Shown piece by piece: positions 27,684 through 36,200 of a DNA stretch of 64,000 nt; the stretch's first letter is position 1, and every line of letters starts with the position of its first letter. The notes below the pieces were generated by a model. That model was not told the origin of the DNA. It worked only from the letters and a program-made list of their open reading frames with translations, and did no database searches. This stretch comes from JAFGRU01 sp016934985 (lineage in GTDB: Bacteria > Desulfobacterota > Desulfuromonadia > Desulfuromonadales > JAAYDE01): the NCBI GenBank assembly GCA_963665045.2, contig CAXXJQ010000008.1, positions 62,001 through 126,000 of the forward strand, written 5' to 3'. A program made the position numbers and the translations under genes.

Positions 27684-28451
27684 ATGAAAAAGTACTTGGG
27701 GATATTGTTTTGCATGGTTTTAACTTTTAGTGTAGCGGGAACCAGCCAGGCCGCCTTGGTGGAGGTTGATTTCAGTAGTTATTACGCGGGATCTGGTTCA
27801 TTTGTAGAGGATAATACCTACGATTATATCGATGCGGACGGGGCCAGTTTTGCCCGAAATTTTATTGGCCAGACAGTGGATGGGGGAGGTTTGACTTCAG
27901 TTAATCCCTCTGACCCGCTTGCGTTGGAACCAGCCAGTGGAAATATGGTGGTTGGCTATTACGGTCAAACCCAAACATATAATTATCATTATATTGTTCC
28001 CGAATATACATCTGATGGAGACAACTGGTATCAAAACCCTCTTTCAGTTCTTCTGGATGAAGATGCCGATACCCTTTACTTTGGTATGGGGGGCCTCAAT
28101 ACTCGTATAAATGAAGGGGGCATGGGCACCAGTTTTTCCATTGCCTTTTTTGGGGCTGATGGTGGGTTGGTAGGCAACGTGTCAGTGGATGTTTCTGCTG
28201 ACATGGTGAATAATTTTACTAATACTATCAATCCACTTTCATTTGGATTAAGTTCTTTCCGGGGGTTTACCATCTACGATATCACTGATCTCAATGAAGA
28301 TGGAGACCCTACTGGTGTGCGTTTCTATGATTTTGTCTATAACACCGTTGAGGTTGGAGAAACACCGCCGGTCCCGGAACCTGCTACCTGGCTTCTTTTA
28401 GGCGCAGGTCTGGCAGGGCTGGCCGGCTACCGACGCTTTTTCAAAAAATAA
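27684..28451 (+). CDS. PEP-CTERM sorting domain protein, secreted
   Basis: 255 residues. Signal peptide at 1-23 (VLTFSVAGTSQAAL). A beta-rich, Gly/Asp/Asn/Ser-rich exported domain follows. The C terminus is a complete sorting signal: VPEPATWLLLGAGLAGLAGY, then a basic end (RRFFKK). The family is cut by exosortase and is tied to exopolysaccharide production; neither exosortase nor EPS genes are in this window. GGGAGGGGGG lies just before the ATG. The domain itself resembles no enzyme I recognise. Confidence 0.85.
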   Translation: MKKYLGILFCMVLTFSVAGTSQAALVEVDFSSYYAGSGSFVEDNTYDYIDADGASFARNFIGQTVDGGGLTSVNPSDPLALEPASGNMVVGYYGQTQTYNYHYIVPEYTSDGDNWYQNPLSVLLDEDADTLYFGMGGLNTRINEGGMGTSFSIAFFGADGGLVGNVSVDVSADMVNNFTNTINPLSFGLSSFRGFTIYDITDLNEDGDPTGVRFYDFVYNTVEVGETPPVPEPATWLLLGAGLAGLAGYRRFFKK

Positions 28452-28500
28452 CGGTTTTGTTAAGATTCAATCGGTTTATGGATCTTGGATTTTCGAATGA

Positions 28501-28525
28501 GGGAACTTTTAGTTCCCTTTTTTTT
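28501..28525 (+). terminator. Rho-independent terminator of the PEP-CTERM gene
   Basis: GGGAAC pairs with GTTCCC around a 5-base loop, followed by eight T. Confidence 0.85.
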
Positions 28526-28656
28526 CGTCCCGGAATTTTGCGGTAATGCGTTGCCGGTATCCTTTGTGGAAGGCAACGTAACCGATAATATTCAAAAAAA
28601 ATCCATAATTTGTTAAATGTTTTTCAGTTAGGACGCCGGTGGGAAATACCTGGGTT

Positions 28657-30183
28657 TCAGAAAAATTTGCAGCCCTGCTGCAATAAGGCGGCATGGTTGG
28701 AGGTGAAGACCGGCGGATCGCGGTGGAGGATCGGGGCAACCAGAGGATCGCGCTTGAATTCCTGTTCGAGAAAACGGCGAACTTTCTGTCGGTCCCAGCC
28801 CCTGGGGTGCTCGAAATCCTGGTAAAAAGAGAGGTTACCTTCGTAAAAATCCCTGGTCTTCAGCTCGGATGCCTCTTTGGAAGCCATGGGCAGGTTGAAT
28901 ATCGCCAGGTTGAGAAAGGTGATGGCCTCATGGTGGCGGCGCACGAATTCGAGGGTATGACGGGCTTCCTGGCGGGACTCGCCCGGGGTGCCGAAGAGGA
29001 GATAGACATAAGTCGCTATACCGGCCTCCCGTAAGGCTTCCAAAGCCCGGGAAGACACATCAAGATCGATCCCTTTCTCCATCCGTTCCAGGACCTTCTG
29101 ATCCCCCGATTCAATCCCCAGCTTGAGCATGACGCATCCCGAGCGGCGCAGGGCGCGGCAGAAATCCCTGTCGCACAACATCTCGGAAATTCGGATAAAG
29201 CCGTACCAGGGAATACCGATCGGCTGTTCCGTCAGAGCCTGAAGAAGCGATGGATGAACGGCATTGTCGAGGAGGTGGAGGAGGGACGGGCGGGTTTGTC
29301 CGGCGAGGCTGTCGAGGTCTCCTAATACGCGATCGGTTGCAAGCGGCGCATAGGGGTTGCCCTCGGCTTTTTCCGGGCAGAAGGAACAGCGGTTCCACCA
29401 GCAGCCCGAGGCGGCGGCATAGGGGAGGATGAAGCCTGGTGCCAGGTAGGCGTTTTTCGCGAGATCGGAATAGTCCGGTGTTGCCTGAGGTAATAGATTT
29501 TCCGCACCTAGAATTTTTAAAAGGGGGCCTTCGCCGGGCCCGGCAATGAGGTGATCAACGAGTCCGGAAAAAGGGTTGCTCCAACCCGGATGCCGCAGCC
29601 ATGACGTAACCAGTCCCCCTCCCATGATTATCGGCAGATGGGGATAGTGTCGTTTCAGAAAACCGGCCATGGCAAAAGCGGGAAGGGCCTGGCTGAGATA
29701 ATTGACTGACAGCCCTGCATGTGATGGGGCGGTGTCCTCAACCAGTTTCGCGAGGCGTTGGGAAAACCAGGCATAATAGAGGTTGTTTTCGGGCGTTTCG
29801 GCGGCGTGCAAAAGGTCTGCGCTTCTTATTGGGGAGAGGGTCGGGTCCTGGTAATTGGCCAGAGACAGGCCGATGCCCTGGTTCTTGCCATGCAGGGCCA
29901 GGACCCGCGAGACATCGCTGACGGCACGTTTGTAGCGATCCAGGTTGCCGTAAAGGGCCGGGGAGCGCAGGGCCGCCTGATTGGCTTTCAAGTTGCGGCA
30001 GGCGCGTCGCGACCAGGTATCGTCTGCATCAAGGAGGGGCTTGGCGAGAAGATGTTCCAGACCTGCCAGGTTGGCGTCGAACAAAGTGCAGGGAAATCCG
30101 GCGCTGCGTAAGGCGCCGGCCAGTTTGGCCAGGCCGGCCGGAGGTTCACTGGGCTTGGCTACCGGGGGATAGATGAGGAGCAT
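28657..30183 (-). CDS. B12-binding-domain radical SAM protein
   Basis: 508 residues. The N-terminal part (LLIYPPVAKPSEPPAGLAKL, later LPIIMGGGLVTSWL) resembles a cobalamin-binding Rossmann domain; it lacks a clear DxHxxG. The radical SAM cluster site reads CWWNRCSFCPE, four residues between the first two cysteines rather than the usual three. GIESGDQKVLERMEKGI and LLFGTPGESRQEARHTLEF are typical of the radical SAM barrel. AAAGGA precedes the ATG. No precursor peptide or tailoring gene is adjacent, so the substrate is unknown. Confidence 0.82.
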   Translation of the reverse strand: MLLIYPPVAKPSEPPAGLAKLAGALRSAGFPCTLFDANLAGLEHLLAKPLLDADDTWSRRACRNLKANQAALRSPALYGNLDRYKRAVSDVSRVLALHGKNQGIGLSLANYQDPTLSPIRSADLLHAAETPENNLYYAWFSQRLAKLVEDTAPSHAGLSVNYLSQALPAFAMAGFLKRHYPHLPIIMGGGLVTSWLRHPGWSNPFSGLVDHLIAGPGEGPLLKILGAENLLPQATPDYSDLAKNAYLAPGFILPYAAASGCWWNRCSFCPEKAEGNPYAPLATDRVLGDLDSLAGQTRPSLLHLLDNAVHPSLLQALTEQPIGIPWYGFIRISEMLCDRDFCRALRRSGCVMLKLGIESGDQKVLERMEKGIDLDVSSRALEALREAGIATYVYLLFGTPGESRQEARHTLEFVRRHHEAITFLNLAIFNLPMASKEASELKTRDFYEGNLSFYQDFEHPRGWDRQKVRRFLEQEFKRDPLVAPILHRDPPVFTSNHAALLQQGCKFF

Positions 30184-30283
30184 GGCGTCCTTTATTTGCG
30201 GGGCTGAAAATCCCTGCCCTCAGACAGAGGTGCATGGATGCTGGATACAGGTAATCAGGTACAGTTTGCCACCTTACAATAAG

Positions 30284-31991
30284 TAGGGATTCCTGAAAAA
30301 CTATTTTCAGAGCCAAAAGGTTTTTATTCCAGTTCTTTCACAATTGGGTACCGTGGGCAGTAAAAGAGCATTGAACGGCTCACTGCCTCTGTAATCGCCA
30401 ATAAAGCTTCAGCATCGGACTTTGGAACCGTTGATGGGTGAAAAAAAGCCATAAAAGCAGCTTTTGCAGCCACTTTTCCAGATTCATAACGATAAAGGTT
30501 ACGGCTATGGCGGTGACGCTGGTTCCACTCAGTTTGGCCATGACCCGGCCGAGACTGAAACGGCGTTTCCCTTGCCCGAATTTTCCTTCGATGGGAATGC
30601 GGTCAAGTTCATCCTGGCGTTGCTGCTGCTTTTTTTCCCGGAATTCTTCCGCGTTCTCTGCCGTTTTCCTGGGAGGCCGGCCAAGGGGTGGTCCGGACAG
30701 CCGGATGCCATGCGTTTTACAGAATTTCCGGTTTTCCTGGCTTCGGTAGATCTGGTCGCAATGAACCGATTCCGGATAGTAGCCGAATCGGCGCTTGTAG
30801 GCTTCGATCTGCCCGATCAGATCCGTAGACTCGTTGAAGTTGTCCCAGTCCAGACGGTCCAAAAAAGCCATGCCGTTGACCAGGCTGGCCGAGAGTTTGG
30901 CCCCGAATTCGGTGGCAGCGGAAACCTTGCCGCGAACGATGGGACGAACATGGGGCTGGCTGATGCTGACGATGCGGTCACTGATGCGGTGACAGCGCTG
31001 GTCGTACATCCACTGCTGCTGGCGGTAAAGCTCTTGAATAACCAACAGGTCGCGGTATTGACGGGGACTGAGCCGGGTAAGGGGGAGGATCGGTCGACAA
31101 GCCGTTCAATGATAGTCAGGTTGCGCTTTAAAAAGCGCAGTTGCTGTCCCAAAGCCTTACGGATCTTACCCGCCGAGGGTTTACGGCTTTTGCTGTACTT
31201 CAAAAACAGACGCCGCGCTTTCTGCCGGTAGGTGCGGGGCTTCTTGGCCTGGCCTTTCAGAGGCTCGAAAAGGATATCGATGATCCGCTCGCTTTTTTCC
31301 CGGGCTTCGTTGACGAGGCTGATATCGGTAGGATAACGGATATCGGCGGGAGTGCAGGTCGCATCGACGACCAATTTGCCCTTGTTGCCATCGGTGGGTG
31401 GGGTGTTGTTGTCCGAATCCTCATCGTCAGGGGGAGAGGACGTCTCCTTTTTCTTTTCCTCACTTCGTTCGGCTTGAATGATTTCCTCATTAATCCGGTT
31501 GAGTTGCTCCAGGCTGAAGCGCTGGCGGAAATGGACGAACATGGAAGGGTCAAAAGGGGCTTCGTCACGAAACTCGTGAAACCCGAGAAAGTATTGCAGA
31601 TACGGGTTTTCGCGGATCTGCTCCACAGCCTCTTCGTCGCTTATGCCGAGACGTTCTTTAATAATGAGAGCTCCAAGGGCTACCCGCGCTGACTTGGCGG
31701 GCGGTCCCTGGCCGCTCTCGGAAAACTGCTTTTCATAGAAGGCTTCGACGGTTTTCCAGGGGACCATGCGGGCCAAAAGTACCCAGCGGTTATTGCTTCT
31801 GAGCTTGCCGCCGAAAGGCAGATAAAAGTCTTCGAAGGCGAGTTGGTTGTCAGGTGTTTTTCGGTACATAGTTCCAAAACCAAGTGCAAGGGTTTAAAGG
31901 GTAAGAGCTTGTTTTCCTTGCACAATTTACCATAAATTAAACTATTTTTCTTATGTTTTTTAATGAGTTGTGAGTTGTTCAGGAAGCCCTA
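30284..31991 (-). mobile_element. Insertion sequence of the IS5/IS1182 type
   Basis: About 1.7 kb. Its ends carry an imperfect inverted repeat of about 19 bp (TAGGGATTCCTGAAAAACT on the left, matched by the reverse complement TAGGGCTTCCTGAACAACT on the right). It encloses one transposase gene in two frames. A TA duplication at the flanks is possible but too short to prove. It lies between the radical SAM and CheW-LysM genes and interrupts no gene I can identify. Confidence 0.75.
30380..31869 (-). pseudogene. Transposase, IS5/IS1182 type, frameshifted
   Basis: The N-terminal part (30817-31869) has the helical DUF772-type start: PPAKSARVALGALIIKERLG and ENPYLQYFLGFHEFRDEAPF. The C-terminal part (30380-31045) continues the DDE domain with AYKRRFGYYPESVHCDQIYR and IEGKFGQGKRRFSLGRVMAK. 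The frames change by -1 near 31085-31095 at TCCTCCCCCTTACCC; after the shift the reading continues LTRLSPRQYRDLLVIQELYR. Either a programmed -1 shift at the C run or a mutation; the single-ORF nature of most relatives favours mutation. Confidence 0.75.
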
Positions 31992-32041
31992 AGTACCCTT
32001 TGCAGGGAAAGGTTTTGGTGTTCATCCCAATGAAGAGAATT

Positions 32042-33517
32042 TTATTGGCGGATTTTTCGGATAATACGAACACGGTCGCCGGGAAATATGAGGTGAGGGT
32101 TTTCAATACGGCTCAATCTTGCCAATTCCGGATAGCGCAAAGGATTGTCGAGATAATGTTTGGCAATATGCCATAGGGTATCCCCCCGGATAACAGTGTG
32201 GACAATCTCAAGCGCACCGGCGCCAGCGGTTTTTTTTGAGGGTGGCCACGCGGGGGAAGAGGCCTCTTTCTCAGGACGTTCCAGAAGAAAGGTGAAATCA
32301 TCGGTTTCGATTTTGAGGAGAATGGTGGAGCTACTATTCTCTAAAGCATGGTTTATTCCAGGCGAAACTTTCCGGGCTATGGTTGCCGGGGTAGTTCCCT
32401 CAATATTTGCAGAGGGCTGAGAAAAAACAGCCCTGGTTGATTTTTTGTCTATATTATCAGTGGTTATTTTTTCCCCTCCCGACTGGTCGGATTCCTTCCC
32501 ATCGCTTATTAACATTGGCAAATTGTCTGACTTGAGAACTGCCATCTGAGGAGCCGGGGATGACGGGGTGGTCTTGATATTTCCTGTAGGTTCCCTCCAT
32601 AACCACCCAATTCCTGCGCACAGGGCCAGGACGATAATAGCCGCCCCCATGTTCATCCAAAGGGAATGCTTCCTCCCTGAATCTTTGTTGCTTTGCCTGC
32701 TATCTGTGGGGGCCTTTATTTCAGTAGCCGCCTTGCTTGCCGGGGAGGTGACTTCCGGCAAAGTCTGGAATCTCAGGCGTGGTTTTTCCTTGATATGAGT
32801 GGCTGAAAGGGGCGGGGATTGCCGAAAGGCAACTTTGTGAGCAGGTCTGGCCGAAAACGTTTTTGCAGGCGGTGTAACCGGAGGAGATGGAAGCTGTCGT
32901 GAGGGTAAAATTCCCGGGCCTGTAGCTTGTCCTGGATTGGTTGCCTTTATCTTTGGCACATTGGTGGGAATATCCCGGCCTGACAACTCGGTGTTTGTCT
33001 GGAGGCCTGAGCTTGCCGACAGTTCTTCGTTGAAGCATTCGGCTTTAATGCCGGAATGATCGGTCACGGGAGGTCGCGAGGGTTGGCACTTCATGTCGAA
33101 GAGTTGTTGGCAGGTGGTTCGCCACATGATCAGGTTGTCCCTGAAAATCATGGTTTTGGCCCCTGAACTGGGGCGCAATTCAGGCAAATCGCTCGTGGTC
33201 CAACCCTTTTCAGGGCTGATATCCAAAACCTCATCGACCTGGAAAGCGATCATTTCAGAACCGAGACGGCATAACAGAAGTTGACCATGGCCGGAAACTT
33301 CATTGTCGGGCAAGCCGAATTTGCGGGGCAGGCTTACGACAGTGGCTGTCTTTCCGTGGATAGAGCAAAATCCGGGAATTTCATAGGCCGCCCGGGGGAT
33401 GGAATGGATTTTGGGAATCGGCACTATGGCTTCGATTTCCATAGCCGGAAGGCCCAGGAAATAATTGCCAACCCGAAAGGTCAATATGGTTTGCGAATCT
33501 GAATGTTTTTCCGGCAT
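32042..33517 (-). CDS. CheW domain - transmembrane - LysM fusion protein
   Basis: 491 residues in three parts. Residues about 8-140 are a CheW-like domain (ILTFRVGNYFLGLPAMEIEA, then GFCSIHGKTATVVSLPRKFG). A Pro/Ser/Thr-rich linker follows. Residues about 289-307 are a membrane helix (NMGAAIIVLALCAGIGWLW). After a second linker, residues about 438-488 are a LysM domain (VIRGDTLWHIAKHYLDNPLR ... IFPGDRVRI). CheW binds chemotaxis kinases and receptors in the cytoplasm; LysM binds peptidoglycan in the periplasm, so the topology is cytosolic N terminus. No other chemotaxis gene is adjacent. The ribosome site is weak. Confidence 0.85.
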   Translation of the reverse strand: MPEKHSDSQTILTFRVGNYFLGLPAMEIEAIVPIPKIHSIPRAAYEIPGFCSIHGKTATVVSLPRKFGLPDNEVSGHGQLLLCRLGSEMIAFQVDEVLDISPEKGWTTSDLPELRPSSGAKTMIFRDNLIMWRTTCQQLFDMKCQPSRPPVTDHSGIKAECFNEELSASSGLQTNTELSGRDIPTNVPKIKATNPGQATGPGILPSRQLPSPPVTPPAKTFSARPAHKVAFRQSPPLSATHIKEKPRLRFQTLPEVTSPASKAATEIKAPTDSRQSNKDSGRKHSLWMNMGAAIIVLALCAGIGWLWREPTGNIKTTPSSPAPQMAVLKSDNLPMLISDGKESDQSGGEKITTDNIDKKSTRAVFSQPSANIEGTTPATIARKVSPGINHALENSSSTILLKIETDDFTFLLERPEKEASSPAWPPSKKTAGAGALEIVHTVIRGDTLWHIAKHYLDNPLRYPELARLSRIENPHLIFPGDRVRIIRKIRQ

Positions 33518-33725
33518 GGCTTAAAAAGCGTCAGGAAGTTTGGGACCCCGACTTCTGAAACTATGAAATTGACCTCACCCCGTCCATTTAAAGATCGCAT
33601 GAGGCCATTGGACTGAACAGTCAAAGTCTGACAATGGATTGCTGGTGGGGATGCACGGCCCGTTCCAGATGCCGGTTAATTTTTCAGAGAGGGAATTAAT
33701 CAGGGTTGCGGAGATTTTTGAGTTG

Positions 33726-34544
33726 TCATTTTTTTATCAGCGAGCGTAAACGTCCGGAAATTTCGCTGATGCCGTGGCTCAATTTGGACATCCAGGCCGG
33801 GCTGACCTGTATCTGAAGATAGAGGTCACCGGCGGGAGCTCCCCCTTTTCCCGGTCCGCCCATGCTTTTGAGGCGGATTTTCTGGCCGGTTCTGATGCCG
33901 CGGGGAATGGCAACAACCAGGTTTTTTCGGTTGGTGCGGCAGAAAAATTTTATTTTGCCGCCCTCTTTAGCGAGTTTGTCCGGGACCGCCAGGTGTTCGG
34001 TTTTGTCCTGGCCGGGTACGGGGAGTTCCACCCCGAAAACCCCTTCGATCCCTTTCTGCATGATCTTACCCATCATTTTGTTGAAAAGGCCCGGAGATGC
34101 ACCGTTTTTACCGCCACCCTGGGGATAACGGAATTGTCCTTCCATGCCCCCGCGGCGGAAGACAAAAGTCTGATAGTCCTTGCCGTACATCTCCTTGAAA
34201 ATCTCTTCAAAGCCGCGCAGGCCGAATGCTTTGCTGATTTCCTCGAAAATCTGGTAAACGTCTGAACCGCGGAAAATATCCTGTTCGCTGTGGGTGCTGC
34301 GGTAGCGTTCATAGGCCCGGGCGCCGTGGGCCTGACGGATGGCATCGTAATCCCGGCGTTTTTCCGGGTCGGAAAGGACCGCATAGGCCTCGTTGACCTC
34401 TTTCATTTTCAAGGCGGCCTCGGGGTTGTCCCGGTTGCGGTCGGGATGGTACTGCAAAGCCAGCTTGCGGTAATTCTCTTTGATTTGTTTGGGTTCGGCG
34501 TTTCTGTCTACTTCGAGAATCTGATAAAAATCTTTGGGTGCCAT
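33726..34544 (-). CDS. J-domain co-chaperone (DnaJ/CbpA-like, no zinc finger)
   Basis: 272 residues. Residues 1-70 are a J domain (DFYQILEVDRNAEPKQIKEN) with the HPD triad at 33-35, which stimulates DnaK ATPase. There is no zinc-finger CxxCxGxG repeat. The C-terminal part (LVVAIPRGIRTGQKIRLKSM, then GDLYLQIQV) matches the last substrate-binding domain of DnaJ. The middle is an unusual region (FEEISKAFGLRGFEEIFKEM). It is monocistronic, with only a weak ribosome site. Confidence 0.88.
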   Translation of the reverse strand: MAPKDFYQILEVDRNAEPKQIKENYRKLALQYHPDRNRDNPEAALKMKEVNEAYAVLSDPEKRRDYDAIRQAHGARAYERYRSTHSEQDIFRGSDVYQIFEEISKAFGLRGFEEIFKEMYGKDYQTFVFRRGGMEGQFRYPQGGGKNGASPGLFNKMMGKIMQKGIEGVFGVELPVPGQDKTEHLAVPDKLAKEGGKIKFFCRTNRKNLVVAIPRGIRTGQKIRLKSMGGPGKGGAPAGDLYLQIQVSPAWMSKLSHGISEISGRLRSLIKK

Positions 34545-34746
34545 GGGCTGCTTTCAAAATGGGCAAAAAGATGGGTATGAAACCAATATCTTCAGAAGTA
34601 GCTCCAAAATAACCATTTCGCGATTAAATAAAAAGGCAAAAATTGAATTATATATGTGGAAAAGTTTTACCCCCATTTGGAGATTCATTGTGATATTATC
34701 TCTTTTCTGAAAATCGTTAATTTCTATTAGGAGGTCATGAGAGGTT

Positions 34747-35811
34747 ATGGATATTGAGCTAAAACCTGCCCCGGTTAAAAAGCCTCGTGTGGAAGACGAG
34801 TCGAAGCTCGGGTTTGGCAAGTATTTTACCGACAACATGTTTGTCATGAATTACAAAGAAGGGGTGGGCTGGCATGACGCCCGCATTGTCCCCTATGGCC
34901 CCTTCACTCTGGACCCTTCGGCCCTTGTTCTGCACTACGCCCAGGAAATTTTTGAAGGTTTGAAAGCGTTTCGCCAGGAAGACGGTTCGGTGGCGCTTTT
35001 CAGACCCCTGGACAATATCCGCCGCTTCAACCGCAGCGCCCACCGCATGTGCATGCCGGAAGTGGACGAGGAGTTTTTTCTTCATGCCTTGAAAGAGTTG
35101 ATCCGCGTTGAATCAGACTGGGTTCCGTCGAGTAAGGGGACAAGTCTTTACATCCGGCCGACCATGATTGCCAGCGAAGCTGCCCTGGGTCTTAAATCGG
35201 CCTCGGAATTCCTTTGCTTTATCATTCTCTCGCCTGTCGGTGCCTATTATAAAAACGGCCTGGAGCCGGTTAAAATCTGGATTTCCGATGAATATGTCCG
35301 CGCCGCGCCTGGTGGTACCGGCGACTGCAAGACCGGCGGCAACTACGCAGCGAGCCTTTATGCTTCCGCCCAGGCTACCCGGAATGGATACGACCAGGTC
35401 CTTTGGCTTGACGCCACCCACCGCAAATATGTCGAAGAGGTGGGGAGCATGAACATGTTTTTTGTTTATGACGACAAGGTTTACACTTCCCCTCTGAGAG
35501 GGACCATTCTCAACGGTGTTACGCGGCGTTCCATTCTTGCCCTGGTTGAGGAAATGGGGCTCGAGGTTGTCGAACATCCTCTGGCCGTCGAGGACATTAT
35601 GGAAGGGGCGGTCAATGGGCGGCTCAAAGAGGCTTTCGGGACCGGCACGGCTTGCGTGGTTTCTCCCGTCGGACAATTCACCTACAAAGACGAGACGGTT
35701 TCTTTAGGAAACGGTCAGATGGGGGTTTTGACAACCCAGCTTTACAACACCCTGACCGGCATTCAATACGGCACCCTTAAAGACAATCGCGGTTGGGTGC
35801 TGTCCGTCTGA
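34747..35811 (+). CDS. ilvE: Branched-chain amino acid aminotransferase
   Basis: 354 residues, fold type IV PLP enzyme, group II length. It transaminates Leu, Ile and Val with 2-oxoglutarate/glutamate. Motifs: LHYAQEIFEGLKAFRQEDGS, GGTGDCKTGGNYAASLYASA with the PLP lysine, VEEVGSMNMFFV and GTGTACVVSPVGQ. AGGAGG lies 12 bases upstream of the ATG. It is followed by a clear terminator and is a single-gene unit; its amino donor glutamate links it to the nitrogen genes downstream. Confidence 0.95.
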   Translation: MDIELKPAPVKKPRVEDESKLGFGKYFTDNMFVMNYKEGVGWHDARIVPYGPFTLDPSALVLHYAQEIFEGLKAFRQEDGSVALFRPLDNIRRFNRSAHRMCMPEVDEEFFLHALKELIRVESDWVPSSKGTSLYIRPTMIASEAALGLKSASEFLCFIILSPVGAYYKNGLEPVKIWISDEYVRAAPGGTGDCKTGGNYAASLYASAQATRNGYDQVLWLDATHRKYVEEVGSMNMFFVYDDKVYTSPLRGTILNGVTRRSILALVEEMGLEVVEHPLAVEDIMEGAVNGRLKEAFGTGTACVVSPVGQFTYKDETVSLGNGQMGVLTTQLYNTLTGIQYGTLKDNRGWVLSV

Positions 35812-35840
35812 AATTCTGAAGGCTTAACCTGTATTATCAA

Positions 35841-35870
35841 GTAGCCGCTCCAGGTTGGAGCGGCTACTTT
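35841..35870 (+). terminator. Rho-independent terminator of ilvE
   Basis: GTAGCCGCTCC pairs with GGAGCGGCTAC around a 5-base loop, followed by TTTTATTT. Confidence 0.85.
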
Positions 35871-35899
35871 TATTTGAGGAAAAATGTTTTTCATGCTTT

Positions 35900-36082
35900 T
35901 TAATCACTGCCTAAGAAGTAAGGCTGTAACTTGCCTATAATTTCACCACAGGCCTGGTAATAGGGCAAAAACGTCCATCCAAAATCATCCTCCCCTGGTT
36001 CTAAGCATTTTTTTGTTTCTTTATTAAAGCGAACAGCCTCCACTGCCCTTTTCGTGGGCAGATCTGCCCAAAAAATAATCAT
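35900..36082 (-). CDS. Possible small protein of 60 residues, unknown
   Basis: The frame starts MIIFWADLPTKRAVEAVRFN and ends QPYFLGSD, with balanced, soluble-protein-like composition. AGGAAAAC precedes the ATG. It is divergent from amt, and the ATG at 36082 lies 62 bp from the sigma-54 site. I recognise no family. It could be chance. Confidence 0.35.
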   Translation of the reverse strand: MIIFWADLPTKRAVEAVRFNKETKKCLEPGEDDFGWTFLPYYQACGEIIGKLQPYFLGSD

Positions 36083-36143
36083 AATGTTTTCCTGCTATTT
36101 GCTCGAAATAATCCAAGTTGCCGAAAATATTATAATTTTTAAG

Positions 36144-36159
36144 TGGCAAGTTAATTGCT
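36144..36159 (+). promoter_or_regulatory. Sigma-54 (-24/-12) promoter of amt
   Basis: TGGCAAGTTAATTGCT matches the consensus TGGCAcG-N4-TTGCW at all key bases (GG at -24, GC at -12, correct spacing) except one. It lies 41 bp before the amt start codon. Nitrogen-regulated (NtrC/RpoN) control of amt is the usual arrangement. Confidence 0.75.
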
Positions 36160-36200
36160 ATTTGTTTATCCAACCAAACAATCCCAATGGAGGTGTGGAG

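Noticed and set aside
27394..27687. 97-codon open frame in the AT-rich region
   Set aside because: No ribosome site, biased Lys/Asn/Leu composition expected by chance in AT-rich DNA, and it runs into the PEP-CTERM start.
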